Shown here piece after piece: positions 12,855-23,113 of a DNA stretch of 64,000 nt (the first letter of the stretch is position 1; the number at the start of each line of letters is the position of its first letter). A model generated the notes under the pieces. That model made no database searches, was not told the origin of the DNA, and saw only the letters and a program-made list of their open reading frames with translations. Location of the stretch: the NCBI GenBank assembly GCA_902806595.1, contig CADCXC010000011.1:1736001-1800000 (forward strand), written 5' to 3'. The position numbers and the translations under genes are program-made. The DNA comes from Pyrenopolyporus hunteri (Eukaryota; Ascomycota; Sordariomycetes; Xylariales; Hypoxylaceae).

Positions 12855-14276
12855 CTAATCCAATTCGACGTTGGCGAGCGCCTCGTCTATAAATATGTCG
12901 TCGCTAAGTGTCGATTTTTGTTCGTTCCTAATATTCGCGGACCCAGGGGTGCCTGGGATCGATTCCCGACATTCCACACTGACCCAGTCGACTTCCTCGC
13001 CAGCCTCACTCCTACTAGCCTCACTATCGGTCTCGGGGGGAGTGTGCATCATACGAGTGGCCGTGTTCCGTTTGAGCATGCACATCTCAACGGCAATTCC
13101 AGGGCCAAATGCGCATCCCACTACATAATCTCTGACTCGACCACCGGGAGCTAGCGCGTCTATGTCTTTGCTCCGTAGGCGGTCCATAACACTGAAAATC
13201 GTTGCCGAGCTCGAATTTCCGTGGTTCATATATCGGTCATAACTGGCGCGCATGTGCTCTGGTGAGATGCCCATCGCCTTTTCGGCGCCGGTCAAGATGG
13301 TTAGGCCACCCGGATGCATGGCCCAATCGAAGTCAGGAGCTTCTCGGTATTCAGCAGGAAGACCTGGAACGCTTTCCAGAAGCTGAACAAAACTCGGTCT
13401 GAGTGCCTCGGTTGCTAATGTCGGAACCCGGGGCGAGAGCACCACTTTCCAGCCAACCGGATCCACATCGAAGCCAAGATCAGCTTCTGTCTGGGGGATG
13501 ATCCTATGTTCCCAACCAAGTAATTCGTAGATCGGCTCGGCTGTCGGCTGCCCGATTCCGTTGCTAAGAACTAATGCGGACGCACAATCCGAGAAAAGAC
13601 AAGCTCCAATGCGCGTTTCTTGTAGCTCGTCGATGCTGTTCAGCTCGCTACGGACCATGGTCGTGCTCACCTCAAGAGCAACACATAAGATTCTGGCAGC
13701 TTTGCGCCTCATGGTATGGCCCAAAGCTAAATTCGCGGCGGTGCGCAGGGCCGCCAATCCGCCCGCGCAACCAACACCATGCAGTAGAACTTTCTCTACC
13801 TGATGAGTGATGCCGAGGCCCTTCGCCACAAAATGATCGAATCCAGGATTAGCGCTGTCAGTACACGTCGTAGAAACTATGTGAGTGATTTGAGAAAGAT
13901 CGATCCCCGCTTCCGAGATGGCTTTTCTCGAAGCCTCAACGGCGAGCGGGACACCGTCAGACATGAAAATGTTGTGAAGTTCCGCTATCGACGGCGCATC
14001 TGGCTGGTTCACGGAGGGGTGATCTGAAGTGCCAATAGACGAACGTGTGTCGATGCCTGTATACTTATTTATCGAGAGCACTTTCTGCATGCTTCAGCAT
14101 TGGCCTGTCAGTAGGTGAGGGTAGAAATTTTCCGGGATCACGTACGCAAGGGAGTCGGGATAGTACTTGGTCGCGAGCTTGTTTACCTCGTCTGATTTGA
14201 GGGAGTACGGGGGATATCGTGCTCCCAAACCGATGATGGAGAGGCCCAGCTCCCCGAACATATCTGAGGTTGCCAT
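12855..14276 (-). CDS. type III polyketide synthase (chalcone/stilbene synthase family)
   Basis: Homodimeric ketosynthase that extends an acyl-CoA starter with malonyl-CoA, giving pyrones, resorcinols or resorcylic acids; probably cytosolic. Two exons on the minus strand (14276-14146, 14091-12855) joined by a 54-nt phase-2 intron; 455 aa. The N-terminus LSIIGLGARYPPYSL and the junction SLA/MQKVLSINKYTGIDTRSS fit fungal type III enzymes. The triad is visible: Cys152 in LHGVGCAGGLAAL, His303 in WAMHPGGLTIL and Asn336 in HGNSSSATI. Neurospora 2'-oxoalkylresorcylic acid synthase also has its cysteine at 152. GPGIAVEM, the C-terminal family motif, is present as AFGPGIAVEMCML. About 55 polar residues follow this core. 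Without the first exon the protein would lack its start, because a TGA lies just upstream of the internal Met. Product cannot be predicted. Confidence 0.93.
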
Positions 14277-16019
14277 CTGTGCTAGTTAGGCGCCAAAGTC
14301 GCACGATTCTACTAAGGGTAGCGCGTGCGAGGCAATTTTAAAGCTTAAAATGTTTAACAGCTTGATTAGGGGTGATATAAGCTAGTATTATCCGCCTGAA
14401 TATTTAGGTGACCGGGAGGGGGGGTGATAAAAGGAATGAATAGAAATTCAGCGGCGATGTTTTAGTGGTGGTGTGGCAATGAATGACACGGGCCTATGCT
14501 CTGTCCTCAATAACGTCCCGTCCGAGGCGGTCCCGCTAAGGGGCAATGGAAGCGTATTCAGGCGTAGGACGAAGCTCTGGAAATATATGTCTAAGGTAGT
14601 TGGGCCAGACTAAAGGAGTGCAAACAGAAGATGAGGCGCCAAGGGATGAAAACACAATGTCACTATGTCGTAGAGGCTGCGTAGGTGTGAATTGTATGTG
14701 AAGAAGGTTAAAATAGGAAAAAGGGAGCAGCAGAACGCAAACAGAGCCGACCACTTGGTAAGTACCTTCTAGGTACCTAGGTAGGTACATATATGCGAGG
14801 AAGGGGGGACTAACAACGAAACTTCAAACGGTTTTAGCATTTCGTCCGATAGATACTACCTCGCCCGTCCAATACCAAGGATCTGGTTAGCAGGGAAGGT
14901 AGGCACCTCTAAGGGAGGTGCAGCAGCTCAGATAGGCACCATGATACCCTATAGCTCGCGTAAGACCATGACACAAATTAAGCTGTAGCAGGTAGGTGCT
15001 GATCAGGTACCACGCTCGGGGTTGAAACCATTATGACACAGGCGATAGCGGGATGGTAACAGCGAGAGCAGCCGTTCCGAGGTACTTAATCTTAGTAAGG
15101 TACTAGTGGGTATTAGCGCGGCGCGGTCCTGTTGCTGTTGCTGACCCCAGCAAGGAAGAGATACCTACCAGGCATATACTACCTATATTACTATGTACGA
15201 TACATCCATATTAATAGAACGAGACACGCATCCAAGGTTCAGCAACGCGAATAAAGCTCGTTCCATCTTACGCCCGGAGACGGCGCAATGATGTTATAAT
15301 CTCACCTATCAAGTTATGGTGATAAGTACTATGTAATAAGCATTACATCAGATTCCGGGGTAAACATAGTTCCCTTTTCATTATTGTGCTGTACAGACCC
15401 CTGATGCATGGGGGTGGGTTCTCAACCAAATCTACTATGGTACATACGCTTGGCTTACCGCAGATGGGCCACTTTATCATCATCTTGGAGATCATGAATC
15501 ATCGTAACTTACCTACATACGCAATTACCTACCAGGTATATACGGCCTCCACGACTTGGTAAGACAGAAACATGCCATGTCCATTAAGACCCTCGAGCGC
15601 ATTCTCAAGAGTTATATACAAAATCCAAGCATGCCCACGTCTTTTAATTTTATATCGACCGTCAAACGACATGTACGAGTACCGTAGTATGTGTACAGAT
15701 GTACAAATGTATAGGTTGTAATGTTCTAGGCTCATGCAAGAACAGGGATCGCAGAACCTTTTCACGTGCATCATCCCAGAGGCATGTGCGCTGCTACCCC
15801 TTTCGAGCGTTAGAGCAAGGGCGCCATCGGCCCTAAAACCGTTTGAACGGTACCATTCTTGGTGCCCACCTAGAGAGACCTAACCTCCCCAACTATTCCT
15901 TCACCTTCAAACAACACCTCACCACCGTGACGCTTCGTTACTAAACGCCTCCCAAACAGCTCAGCTTCCCCTCTACTAGAAGCAACTCGCAAGCAGGGAC
16001 GTAGATTCGATTCACGGCG
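14277..16019. other. intergenic region with AGGTACCT-type palindromes
   Basis: 1.7 kb between divergently transcribed genes (polyketide synthase minus, membrane protein plus), so it holds both promoters. It carries AGGTACCTAGGTAGGTACAT at 14771-14790 and further AGGTAGGT and AGGTGCC words. Open frames here are short and unlike proteins. Confidence 0.55.
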
Positions 16020-16400
16020 ATGATTCTGGCCAAATTGCCATTTGCAATTCATGCTCTCATCGAGACGGCGGGTGCTCTATCATTCATCCTCAGCCCGGAC
16101 AAGCAACTCCCCGGATGCAATGCACCCACGAAGCTCATTCTTCGCCAATATGGTGGCCTGCTGTTATCAACCAATCTGATCTGCCTCGCCATTGTCTCCG
16201 AACCCGGCTTTACTGACACAACCCGCCTCCTCGCAGCCGCACTGGGGACATATCATATTTGGCCCTGCTATCGAGCCTATGTTCGTCTTAGCGAGCCGGC
16301 GTCAGGCCAAGAGAAGGCTGTTTTAGGAGGCCCTCATGTACACCTCGCTGCCCACCTGGCCTGTCTAGGAATGTTTGCTTGGGCTTCTTGGATCCCTTGA
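16020..16400 (+). CDS. small four-helix membrane protein, function unknown
   Basis: A single-exon frame of 126 aa that I do not recognise by name. It has four hydrophobic segments: KLPFAIHALIETAGALSFIL, GGLLLSTNLICLAIV, TRLLAAALGTYHIWPCY and VHLAAHLACLGMFAWASWI. Short loops separate them, and a helix-start ARG/LYS pattern (CNAPTKLILRQYG) lies between helices 1 and 2. Amino-acid composition and the even spread of helices argue for a real gene rather than chance. The ATG is at the first base of the frame with a purine-rich context. It lies between the type III PKS (1.7 kb upstream, divergent) and the LLM monooxygenase (600 bp downstream, convergent). A link to either pathway is only positional. 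Confidence 0.65.
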   Translation: MILAKLPFAIHALIETAGALSFILSPDKQLPGCNAPTKLILRQYGGLLLSTNLICLAIVSEPGFTDTTRLLAAALGTYHIWPCYRAYVRLSEPASGQEKAVLGGPHVHLAAHLACLGMFAWASWIP

Positions 16401-17021
16401 TTGAAACCATGGATTTTTCCCGAAAATGATGTTTAATTAATCCCAATGCATGGCGCCTGATATCGCATAAAGCTGAATGCCCGTCGACGGCGTACGAAAG
16501 TCAGTGAATCAGGGAGCTCAGGGATAGGGTTAGGGATGGGGTTAGGGTCAGGGTACAGAACCTCCGCCACCCTAAGCCCAAGCTTTATAGCACGGGAACC
16601 GGACAGCGACAAACCCATGTCAGAAACCTCGTCCTACGTCGAGGCAATCGATCCGTTTTCAGACCCTTATTAAGAGGAATGTCTAGGACTGGTTTACCGA
16701 CACCTACTTCTTTAGAGATATCAGGCCGAAACACCACAACGACCCTAGAGTCAGGATCTTCTGGCTCTACTCTACCCAGGGTTGCGGTCCCCCGCCAAAA
16801 TACGCGCGAGACTTAGGCCTCGGTCCCAAACGTTGAAATGGATGCACTCATCGTGCCCAGTACGATTAGAATATTTCATGTACTATTCGTTTCTCGTAAG
16901 TCATATAGATAAGTATGCCTAAAGAAGCCCAGACAACTGCTATAAGTAGGATCTTTTACTATTTGTATGTAAGCGCTTCAGCACCTATTCACGTTGTCCC
17001 AGAGAACTTCTTAATATTCAA
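16401..17021. other. tail-to-tail intergenic region
   Basis: 620 bases between convergent genes. It contains a short telomere-like tract (16521-16555), listed separately, and otherwise looks like 3' untranslated and spacer DNA. Confidence 0.6.
16521..16555. repeat. short interstitial telomere-like tract (TTAGGG-type)
   Basis: Reads GGGATAGGGTTAGGGATGGG followed by GTTAGGGTCAGGGTA: about five G-triplet units, two of them exact TTAGGG. Filamentous ascomycete telomeres are TTAGGG repeats. The tract is too short and impure to be a telomere; it may be a break-repair scar or chance. Confidence 0.6.
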
Positions 17022-18125
17022 CTATTGAGCACCATTGGCGCGGCTCTCCCTTTCTTTCAGTACTTCACGTACTTTGGGTAACACGTAACGCCCGTAGTCA
17101 ATAGCATCGTTCAAGTTGTCATAACCGCGGATAGAAATCAACTCAGCGCCCAAATCAACATAGTCCAGAAGCGAGTCTACAATCGTCTGCACCGAGCCCA
17201 CGAGAGCTGTGGAGGCCCCGCGCGCCCCCGTCGCCGTCACAGTCGGATACCACAGCGCGCGGTCCTGGACCTCACCACGCTTCGCGATCTCGAGGAGCCG
17301 TTGGGAACCCACATTCTGCGGCGGCGGCGCATCAGTCGGGACGCGGCTCTTCCCGTCGGCGCGGTTCGTCTTCAGCGCGTCTAGGATGCGGTACGCCTTA
17401 GCCCACGCCAGCTCGTCGGTCTCAGCCAGGATCGGGCGGAACGTCACCCAGATACGCGGGCGATCGGTGCGCCCGGCCTTCTCGGCCTCGGCATAGATGC
17501 GGTCGATCTGGTCCTTAGTCTCCTTGAGCGGCTCTCCCCATAACCCGAAGATGTCCGCCAGGCTGCCGCCGACCCGGTACGCGTCGTCCGACGACCCGCC
17601 CACCGACACCGGGATGCTGGTCCCGTTTACCGGGCGCACGCGGTTGCTGAACTGCTTGAACTGGTAGTACTTCCCGTCCCAATCGAATGGATCCGCCGAT
17701 TGCCATGCCCTCTTCAGGATCTTGATGTACTCCTCGAGCCGGGCGTAGCGCTCTTCCTTGTTCAGGAAGTCGCCCTCCTTCGCTTGCTCTGCGTCGCTAC
17801 CGCCGGCGATGAAGTGCACGACTGCCCGTCCCCGGCTCAGCTGGTCTAGGGTGGCTAACGCCTTGGCTGCTACCGTGGGGTACAGCGTGTTTGGGCGGAG
17901 CGCGATGATGATTTTGAGATTCTTAGTCACGGCGGCGATAGTAGCGCCGGTGGTGAATGGGTCAAAGTACGACGAGTCGTATGGCACCAGAGTATAGTTA
18001 AAGGCATAGTCATCCAGGTTCCGGGCATACCGGACTAGGTAGTCCGGGTCGATGGACGGGTTGGGGAGAGGGTTAATCTCCGTAGACGCGTTCGGAAACG
18101 TCAAGCTAATGAATTCTGTAGGCAT
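17022..18125 (-). CDS. LLM-class flavin-dependent monooxygenase, alkanesulfonate monooxygenase (SsuD)-like
   Basis: Luciferase-like TIM-barrel enzyme; SsuD relatives use FMNH2 and O2 to release sulfite from alkanesulfonates. A single uninterrupted exon of 367 aa, close to the 380 aa of bacterial SsuD. Family features include DDYAFNYTLVPYDSSYFDPF near residues 38-57, TKNLKIIIALRPNTLYPTVA (barrel strand and substrate edge), ATLDQLSRGRAVVHFIAGGS, FWDG-type DPFDWDGKYYQFKQF, PVSVGGSSDDAYRVGGSLAD, and a C-terminal GSVQTIVDSLLDYVDLGAEL helix. There is no signal or targeting peptide. The absence of introns next to intron-bearing genes and the bacterial-type family suggest old horizontal transfer, but many fungi carry such genes. 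It could help use organic sulfur or act as a tailoring enzyme for the nearby polyketide synthase; neither is shown. Confidence 0.88.
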   Translation of the reverse strand: MPTEFISLTFPNASTEINPLPNPSIDPDYLVRYARNLDDYAFNYTLVPYDSSYFDPFTTGATIAAVTKNLKIIIALRPNTLYPTVAAKALATLDQLSRGRAVVHFIAGGSDAEQAKEGDFLNKEERYARLEEYIKILKRAWQSADPFDWDGKYYQFKQFSNRVRPVNGTSIPVSVGGSSDDAYRVGGSLADIFGLWGEPLKETKDQIDRIYAEAEKAGRTDRPRIWVTFRPILAETDELAWAKAYRILDALKTNRADGKSRVPTDAPPPQNVGSQRLLEIAKRGEVQDRALWYPTVTATGARGASTALVGSVQTIVDSLLDYVDLGAELISIRGYDNLNDAIDYGRYVLPKVREVLKERESRANGAQ

Positions 18126-20988
18126 CTTGATATCCTCATCTAAGAATTCCAGTTTTTTAGGTATTAAAGTCTGTTTTAGGAACTCTGATGTGGTGCTTTA
18201 TACGGATATACCAGTATAGCGACCCCGATGGCGACAACTGCTCTAGAATCACGCAATAGCACATGGGCCGGTGCCGGCCGGCAACACTCCTCACTTTAAC
18301 TCCGAGTTCATATATAGTTACTATGAAGAAATCTGCTATCAACTAGTTTCTGATTTATAAGCGTACGATCAGGTCGGAGGATTGAGTTCAAATTACAAGC
18401 TAGATATTTGATAGATTGCAGCATTAAGGATGTTATTACGTGACAGGTAGAGTAGTTTTGAAATTTATATACATTACTTAATCGTCTACTTATTCTACTA
18501 TAAAGACTAATAAAATATAGCTATAGTCTCTATTCCATCAGTCCGTTTACGCTTGAATCGGTTGATGAAATCGTCGGATATTACAAGGCAGGAGAAGAAC
18601 CACGCCAGTCAATCAAGATTATTTTAGATATATTAGATATCTACTCTAATCATTAAATTCGTGGATCCAGAAGAATTATAATTTCGAAACATACAATTTG
18701 TTATACCTTGTACGTTGGGTTACCGAACTCTGAGTGAGCGTTAAGAATAGGAAGGACTCGCTGTATAAAGTTCTAGTAGCACATCCATCTTACGACAACG
18801 GGCATCTACCATAAAGAGCAAGAAGACTATATCTCCATCCGCTGAATTCCTAAGTAATTCATATCTCATATTCGGGAAGTAAATATATCTGTCTATCAGA
18901 CTCCCGATCGGCTGGAAGAAATCTAGATTTAACACTATCTAAAATTTCGTACATAGGTATCTATCTGGGGAATTTATCGCAGTGGACAAAGCGAATGCTA
19001 CTATGAATAGGCCACTAAAGGCGCAATCAATGAATGATAGGAGATGCAGGTGCTTCTCCTTCTCTCCCCCATTCCCAGGAAACAGTTACTTTATCCCCAC
19101 AGCGTAGAACGAGTCATGAGGGTTCATTTACTTAGTCCATGTAAAGACAACGTCTTCATCGGTACCAGGTTGAGCGATTCCAAAATTCTCTAAACCTAGG
19201 TAATTAGCAATAGATGGCCAAAATATAAGACAGATATGGCGTAAAGGCGATTCGAGGCGGTTGATACAAAAAGAACCACACTTACGTGTCCGAACCTATT
19301 TGAGTCATGGCGTTTAGAAATGGTGAGCTACCAAACTCCCCTTATAGTCACCAATTCGCCTTCGCCACGGCGCCGTAATATCTTATAAAATTACAAGCTA
19401 CAGAAGTCCTATATAGCCTCCGTCGAGTTCGTATTACGTATTATTCCTTGTCCGTCTAGAACTTCAGGTCGAACATTGCTAACTCGTTCTCACGTCTTCG
19501 TAATCACCTAGCCTTCTAGGTAATTTTAAGAATAGATACCGGATATAACCATATTCACAACAAACAATAACACGATTGTATTCCCATGGGCTTCGTAGGT
19601 AGGTAGGAAAGGGATATTTGATACTGAATATGTCACCACTTATACCAGACTCTTCCAATTGGTAGAGGTGTGATGGTAGTTAGACACGCCTAATTAGCCT
19701 TGCCTACTAGCTAGTTTAAAGCCCGCAGTCTAAAACCACCCGGCTACTATTCTTTCAAATACCGTTAGACTCGCAACTCGGTGCTATCTGGGATTAGTTA
19801 TTTCCCCTGGAGGCTCGGCGGGATAACTCCTTATATAGCTAGATAGCAAGGCATGCTTTTAGTGTCTAGATTCTTAGTGCCCAAGATTTTCCTCACGATC
19901 TGAGCATTGCCACTAAGAAGCACTCAACGGGTGCCGATTGCGCAGACCCATGATAATGGACGAGGCTCACAATCGTCAGTTGCAAGTAGCCTACTAAGTA
20001 AGCGCATAAACAACCAAGAGGGTCCAAGCGGGGAAAGAGATTACTAACGTGAACTGAAGTTGTAATGAAATCATATTGTCCGCCTCAGTCAGAGATAGCC
20101 CGACATGGTAGGTCATAACTCGATCCGATTCAATTAGTTTCTGTAACGTTTTACGGCCTTATATGTTTACAGTGGTAAATATCGCGCCCGATCACTTCAG
20201 ATCGCTGTATGAGGCAACCATCAGGGGGAGTTGGGAGGAAAAGACGCACCCGGCGAAGATCCAGGCTCTTCATACATACTACACTTGGACACGAGCTCAT
20301 GCAGGTATAGGCAAATATAAAGTAGACGAGAGCCTCCGATAAATGAGCACGCAGCACACAGCACATGTGTCTTATTACCGACAATATGTTTTTGAAACCG
20401 AGTACCTTTTTCCTATCTACCCCATGCGGCAAAATCCGCCTCCAAAGAACACGGTTAACCAGGGAAGCCCCAGCGATGTTCAAGGGGCCAAAGGTCCGAT
20501 CCGCGGATTCGATGAATCCAAAGTAGTCTCTTACATCCGTTTCGTGAGCTAGTTCTAGTGCCCTGGAATTTCTCCACGATGATCGCTGATAGCCGCCGGC
20601 AACTGACTCGCACTACCATCCTCCTCCACGGAAGAATTTTGAGAAGCGTCTTGTATGCCGTAAAGTAGGGTAGATGAGCAGATTAAGATCGTTCTATCCA
20701 CCTGCTAGCGTAAGTAATATCGCGTAGGGTATCACCGGTTTCAAAACTGACTAATTCGCAGAAACAGTCTGGTGCTACGGGCGCCGCCAGCATATACCCT
20801 AGAGAGCAGGATGGAGAGGATAGGCCTAGCAAGAGTCCGTATAAGAACCGCAAAATGGCTCCCCCGAGAATAAGTCGGTCGCTCCAGGCATCCTCTCGAG
20901 CATCTCCTGAGGCCTTCACATCCTTACCAACCGCACTTAATTTTACCCCTGAGGATAACACACGAGACCCACGGAGTCCCGAACAACC
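18126..20988. other. long intergenic region
   Basis: 2.9 kb of AT-biased DNA between the divergent LLM monooxygenase and GH16-like genes. Open frames are all below 110 codons and look random. A GTAGGTAGGTAGG word lies near 19595-19608. The last 150 bases, with a TATAAG near 20840, are probably the GH16 promoter. Confidence 0.55.
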
Positions 20989-22014
20989 ATGTTCGCCTCT
21001 TCAACTCCTCTCTGGACTGCCGTCCTGGCGGCCATATCGACCTTAGCACCCCAAGCCGCCATGGCCCAAACGCCCATCAACCCATCTCTTTGCCACTGCT
21101 ACCTGACCAACGGGCCGTCGTCCAAGTACTTCACGCACCACAAATTCTTCGACTTCCGGAACATCGCGAACCCGCGGGTGCCGGGGCCCATCAACGACCG
21201 GAGCGGCGCGACCAACGCTCCCGTGACCAACGCGTACTTCAACAGCGCCAACTTCACCGACACCTGGTCGATCCAGAGCTGGGTAGGCGGGTCGTCCGAC
21301 GCGACGGTGTGGAACACGTACTCGAAGAACGACGTGTACATCGAGAGCAACACGGACGCGGGCGCGGGGTCGCGCACCTCCCTCACGCTGCGCACGTACC
21401 GGCACCCGGGGCAAGGGGGAGCAGGCGACTTCCAGTCGTCGGCGGAGCTGCAGTCGATGTCGCCGAACTACCGGTACGTGTCGATGCGGATGTACGCGCG
21501 GACGCGGGGGGCGGCGGGGGCCGTGGCGGCCATGTTCACGTACCGGGGCGGGGCGACGGACGCGGACGTGCAGGAAGCGGACCTGGAGATCCTGACGCGG
21601 GAGGCGGGCGGCCAGGTGCACTACACGAACCAGCCGTCGTGGGCGGGCGGGGCGCAGCGGCCGAACGCGACGGCGCAGGTCGCCATCCCGGGGTCCTGGT
21701 CGGCGTGGCGCACGCACCGGTACGACTGGACGCCCGGGTCGAGCGACTGGTACGTCGACGGCAAGCGCGTCGCCTCGAACCAGTTCCAGGCCCCGCGCGA
21801 CCCCGCCACGCTGCTCTTCAACGTCTGGTCGGACGGCGGGAGCTGGAGCGGCACTATGGCGCCCGGCCAGAGCGCTCAGATGCAGATCCAGTGGATCGAG
21901 CTCATCTATAACAACACCGCCGAGCCCTCGAGGTTCGCCCACTGCGCCAACGTATGCAGCCTTGACCTCGGCACGCAGCCGGGAGTGCCGGCGCTCTTTA
22001 GTACTGGCCCGTAG
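20989..22014 (+). CDS. secreted GH16-family glucanase-like protein
   Basis: Probable beta-glucan hydrolase or transglycosylase acting outside the cell. A single exon of 341 aa. Residues 1-26 form a signal peptide ending AAMAQ. The concanavalin-like fold is indicated by WSIQSWVGG, YRYVSMRMYARTRG and GSWSAWRTHRYDWTPGSSDW-type strands. The catalytic ExDxE signature of GH16 appears as EADLE (Glu196, Asp198, Glu200: nucleophile, helper, acid/base). DWYVDGKRVASNQF is the usual following strand. There is no transmembrane or GPI tail. The coding region is extremely GC-rich at third positions, unlike the AT-biased flanks, which creates long false frames in all other readings. Exact subfamily and substrate are uncertain. 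Confidence 0.85.
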   Translation: MFASSTPLWTAVLAAISTLAPQAAMAQTPINPSLCHCYLTNGPSSKYFTHHKFFDFRNIANPRVPGPINDRSGATNAPVTNAYFNSANFTDTWSIQSWVGGSSDATVWNTYSKNDVYIESNTDAGAGSRTSLTLRTYRHPGQGGAGDFQSSAELQSMSPNYRYVSMRMYARTRGAAGAVAAMFTYRGGATDADVQEADLEILTREAGGQVHYTNQPSWAGGAQRPNATAQVAIPGSWSAWRTHRYDWTPGSSDWYVDGKRVASNQFQAPRDPATLLFNVWSDGGSWSGTMAPGQSAQMQIQWIELIYNNTAEPSRFAHCANVCSLDLGTQPGVPALFSTGP

Positions 22015-23113
22015 AGTAGATTTAGATGGATATGGAAACGCCTCTTTCCTCTCCTTTTTCTAAGACCCAGCTTAGGGTCTGCGACGTTTCGAGATGTATC
22101 ATAGAAACGCGTCGTACTTCGGGTAGAGCGGTTAGCCGACCCTCCTGTTCAAGAGGTGTTACTGTTTTATAAGTTATAAATTATAAGCTGTATGTTTTAA
22201 GGTGTATACAGTTCAATAGCAACTACGTTAATTGAACCCGCGCGGCGTCCAACTTCGCCTAACCGTTCGAATGGAGAAGTAAGTTGGGTATATGATGTTA
22301 GTAATTTAGATGGAGTTCCAACGTAAGCGAATCCCAAAAAGGGGTCGTATCAAGGAAGAAATGGGGCCTCGGAGAAGCAAGAAGCGGGACTTTCTCCCAG
22401 CACCCTGGGATCGTATATAATCGTCATATCGAATAGATCGTGATATTAGTAGATACTATGAGCCGAACAGTTACTTCATTATACAGAGCTTTTCCGTTAT
22501 TATTTTCATACTTCGATAATTCTAATAAAATGTTAGCCGTAGGATGCTGATGGTATAACTAGGCTTACCAAAGAGAACACCCCGCTGTAATGAACGAAGA
22601 TAAACATAAGGCCAACAAGTTGAATTGAATGCTCCTGGCTACATGATGATCTTCCTAGAGCTACATACCTATATTCGCCATCGGTCCGCCCATTTGACCC
22701 GGGAAATAGTCTCGGGTGTTTTTTTGACGAAACTATCCCAGCTAGTAGACGAACACGATCCGCGATGCAAGATAACCGATGGCGACAGCATTAGACAGCC
22801 TCATAAAACGCAAAGCAGACGATCTCCAGATAGGGTATCAGAGATAAAAAGAGATGAAAGAGACAGGAAAGAAAAAGGAACATATAATGCCAAACCCTCC
22901 GGCATGTATTATATGCCCAAGGATATATGTATAAGGGACTTTTCAGGACCTTGTTAGTCGTCAGATTTCGTGCCTATGGCGTGACCTTGCCTCATCCTAG
23001 TCTTTTCTATTCCTACTTCACTCACCAACCCCCATTCTACCAGGACGCCCGAAACGTGACAAAAATAAGAAGGGAAAAGAGGAAAATATGACTGAATCTT
23101 CGCGTGGAAATCC
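22015..23113. other. tail-to-tail intergenic region
   Basis: 1.1 kb between the convergent GH16-like and transcription-factor genes. It is AT-biased with no supported gene; the longest frames (about 110 codons) have no protein-like pattern. Confidence 0.55.

Noticed and set aside
14065..14304. Treating the internal Met at 14090 as the start of the type III PKS
   Set aside because: This would remove about 44 conserved N-terminal residues; the upstream exon 14276-14146 joins in frame through a canonical 54-nt intron.
21043..21942. Long open frames of 299 (-) and 273 (+, 21090-21911) codons over the GH16-like gene
   Set aside because: They are rich in Arg, Pro and Gly and arise from the GC-rich third positions of the real gene; no domain or signal is visible.
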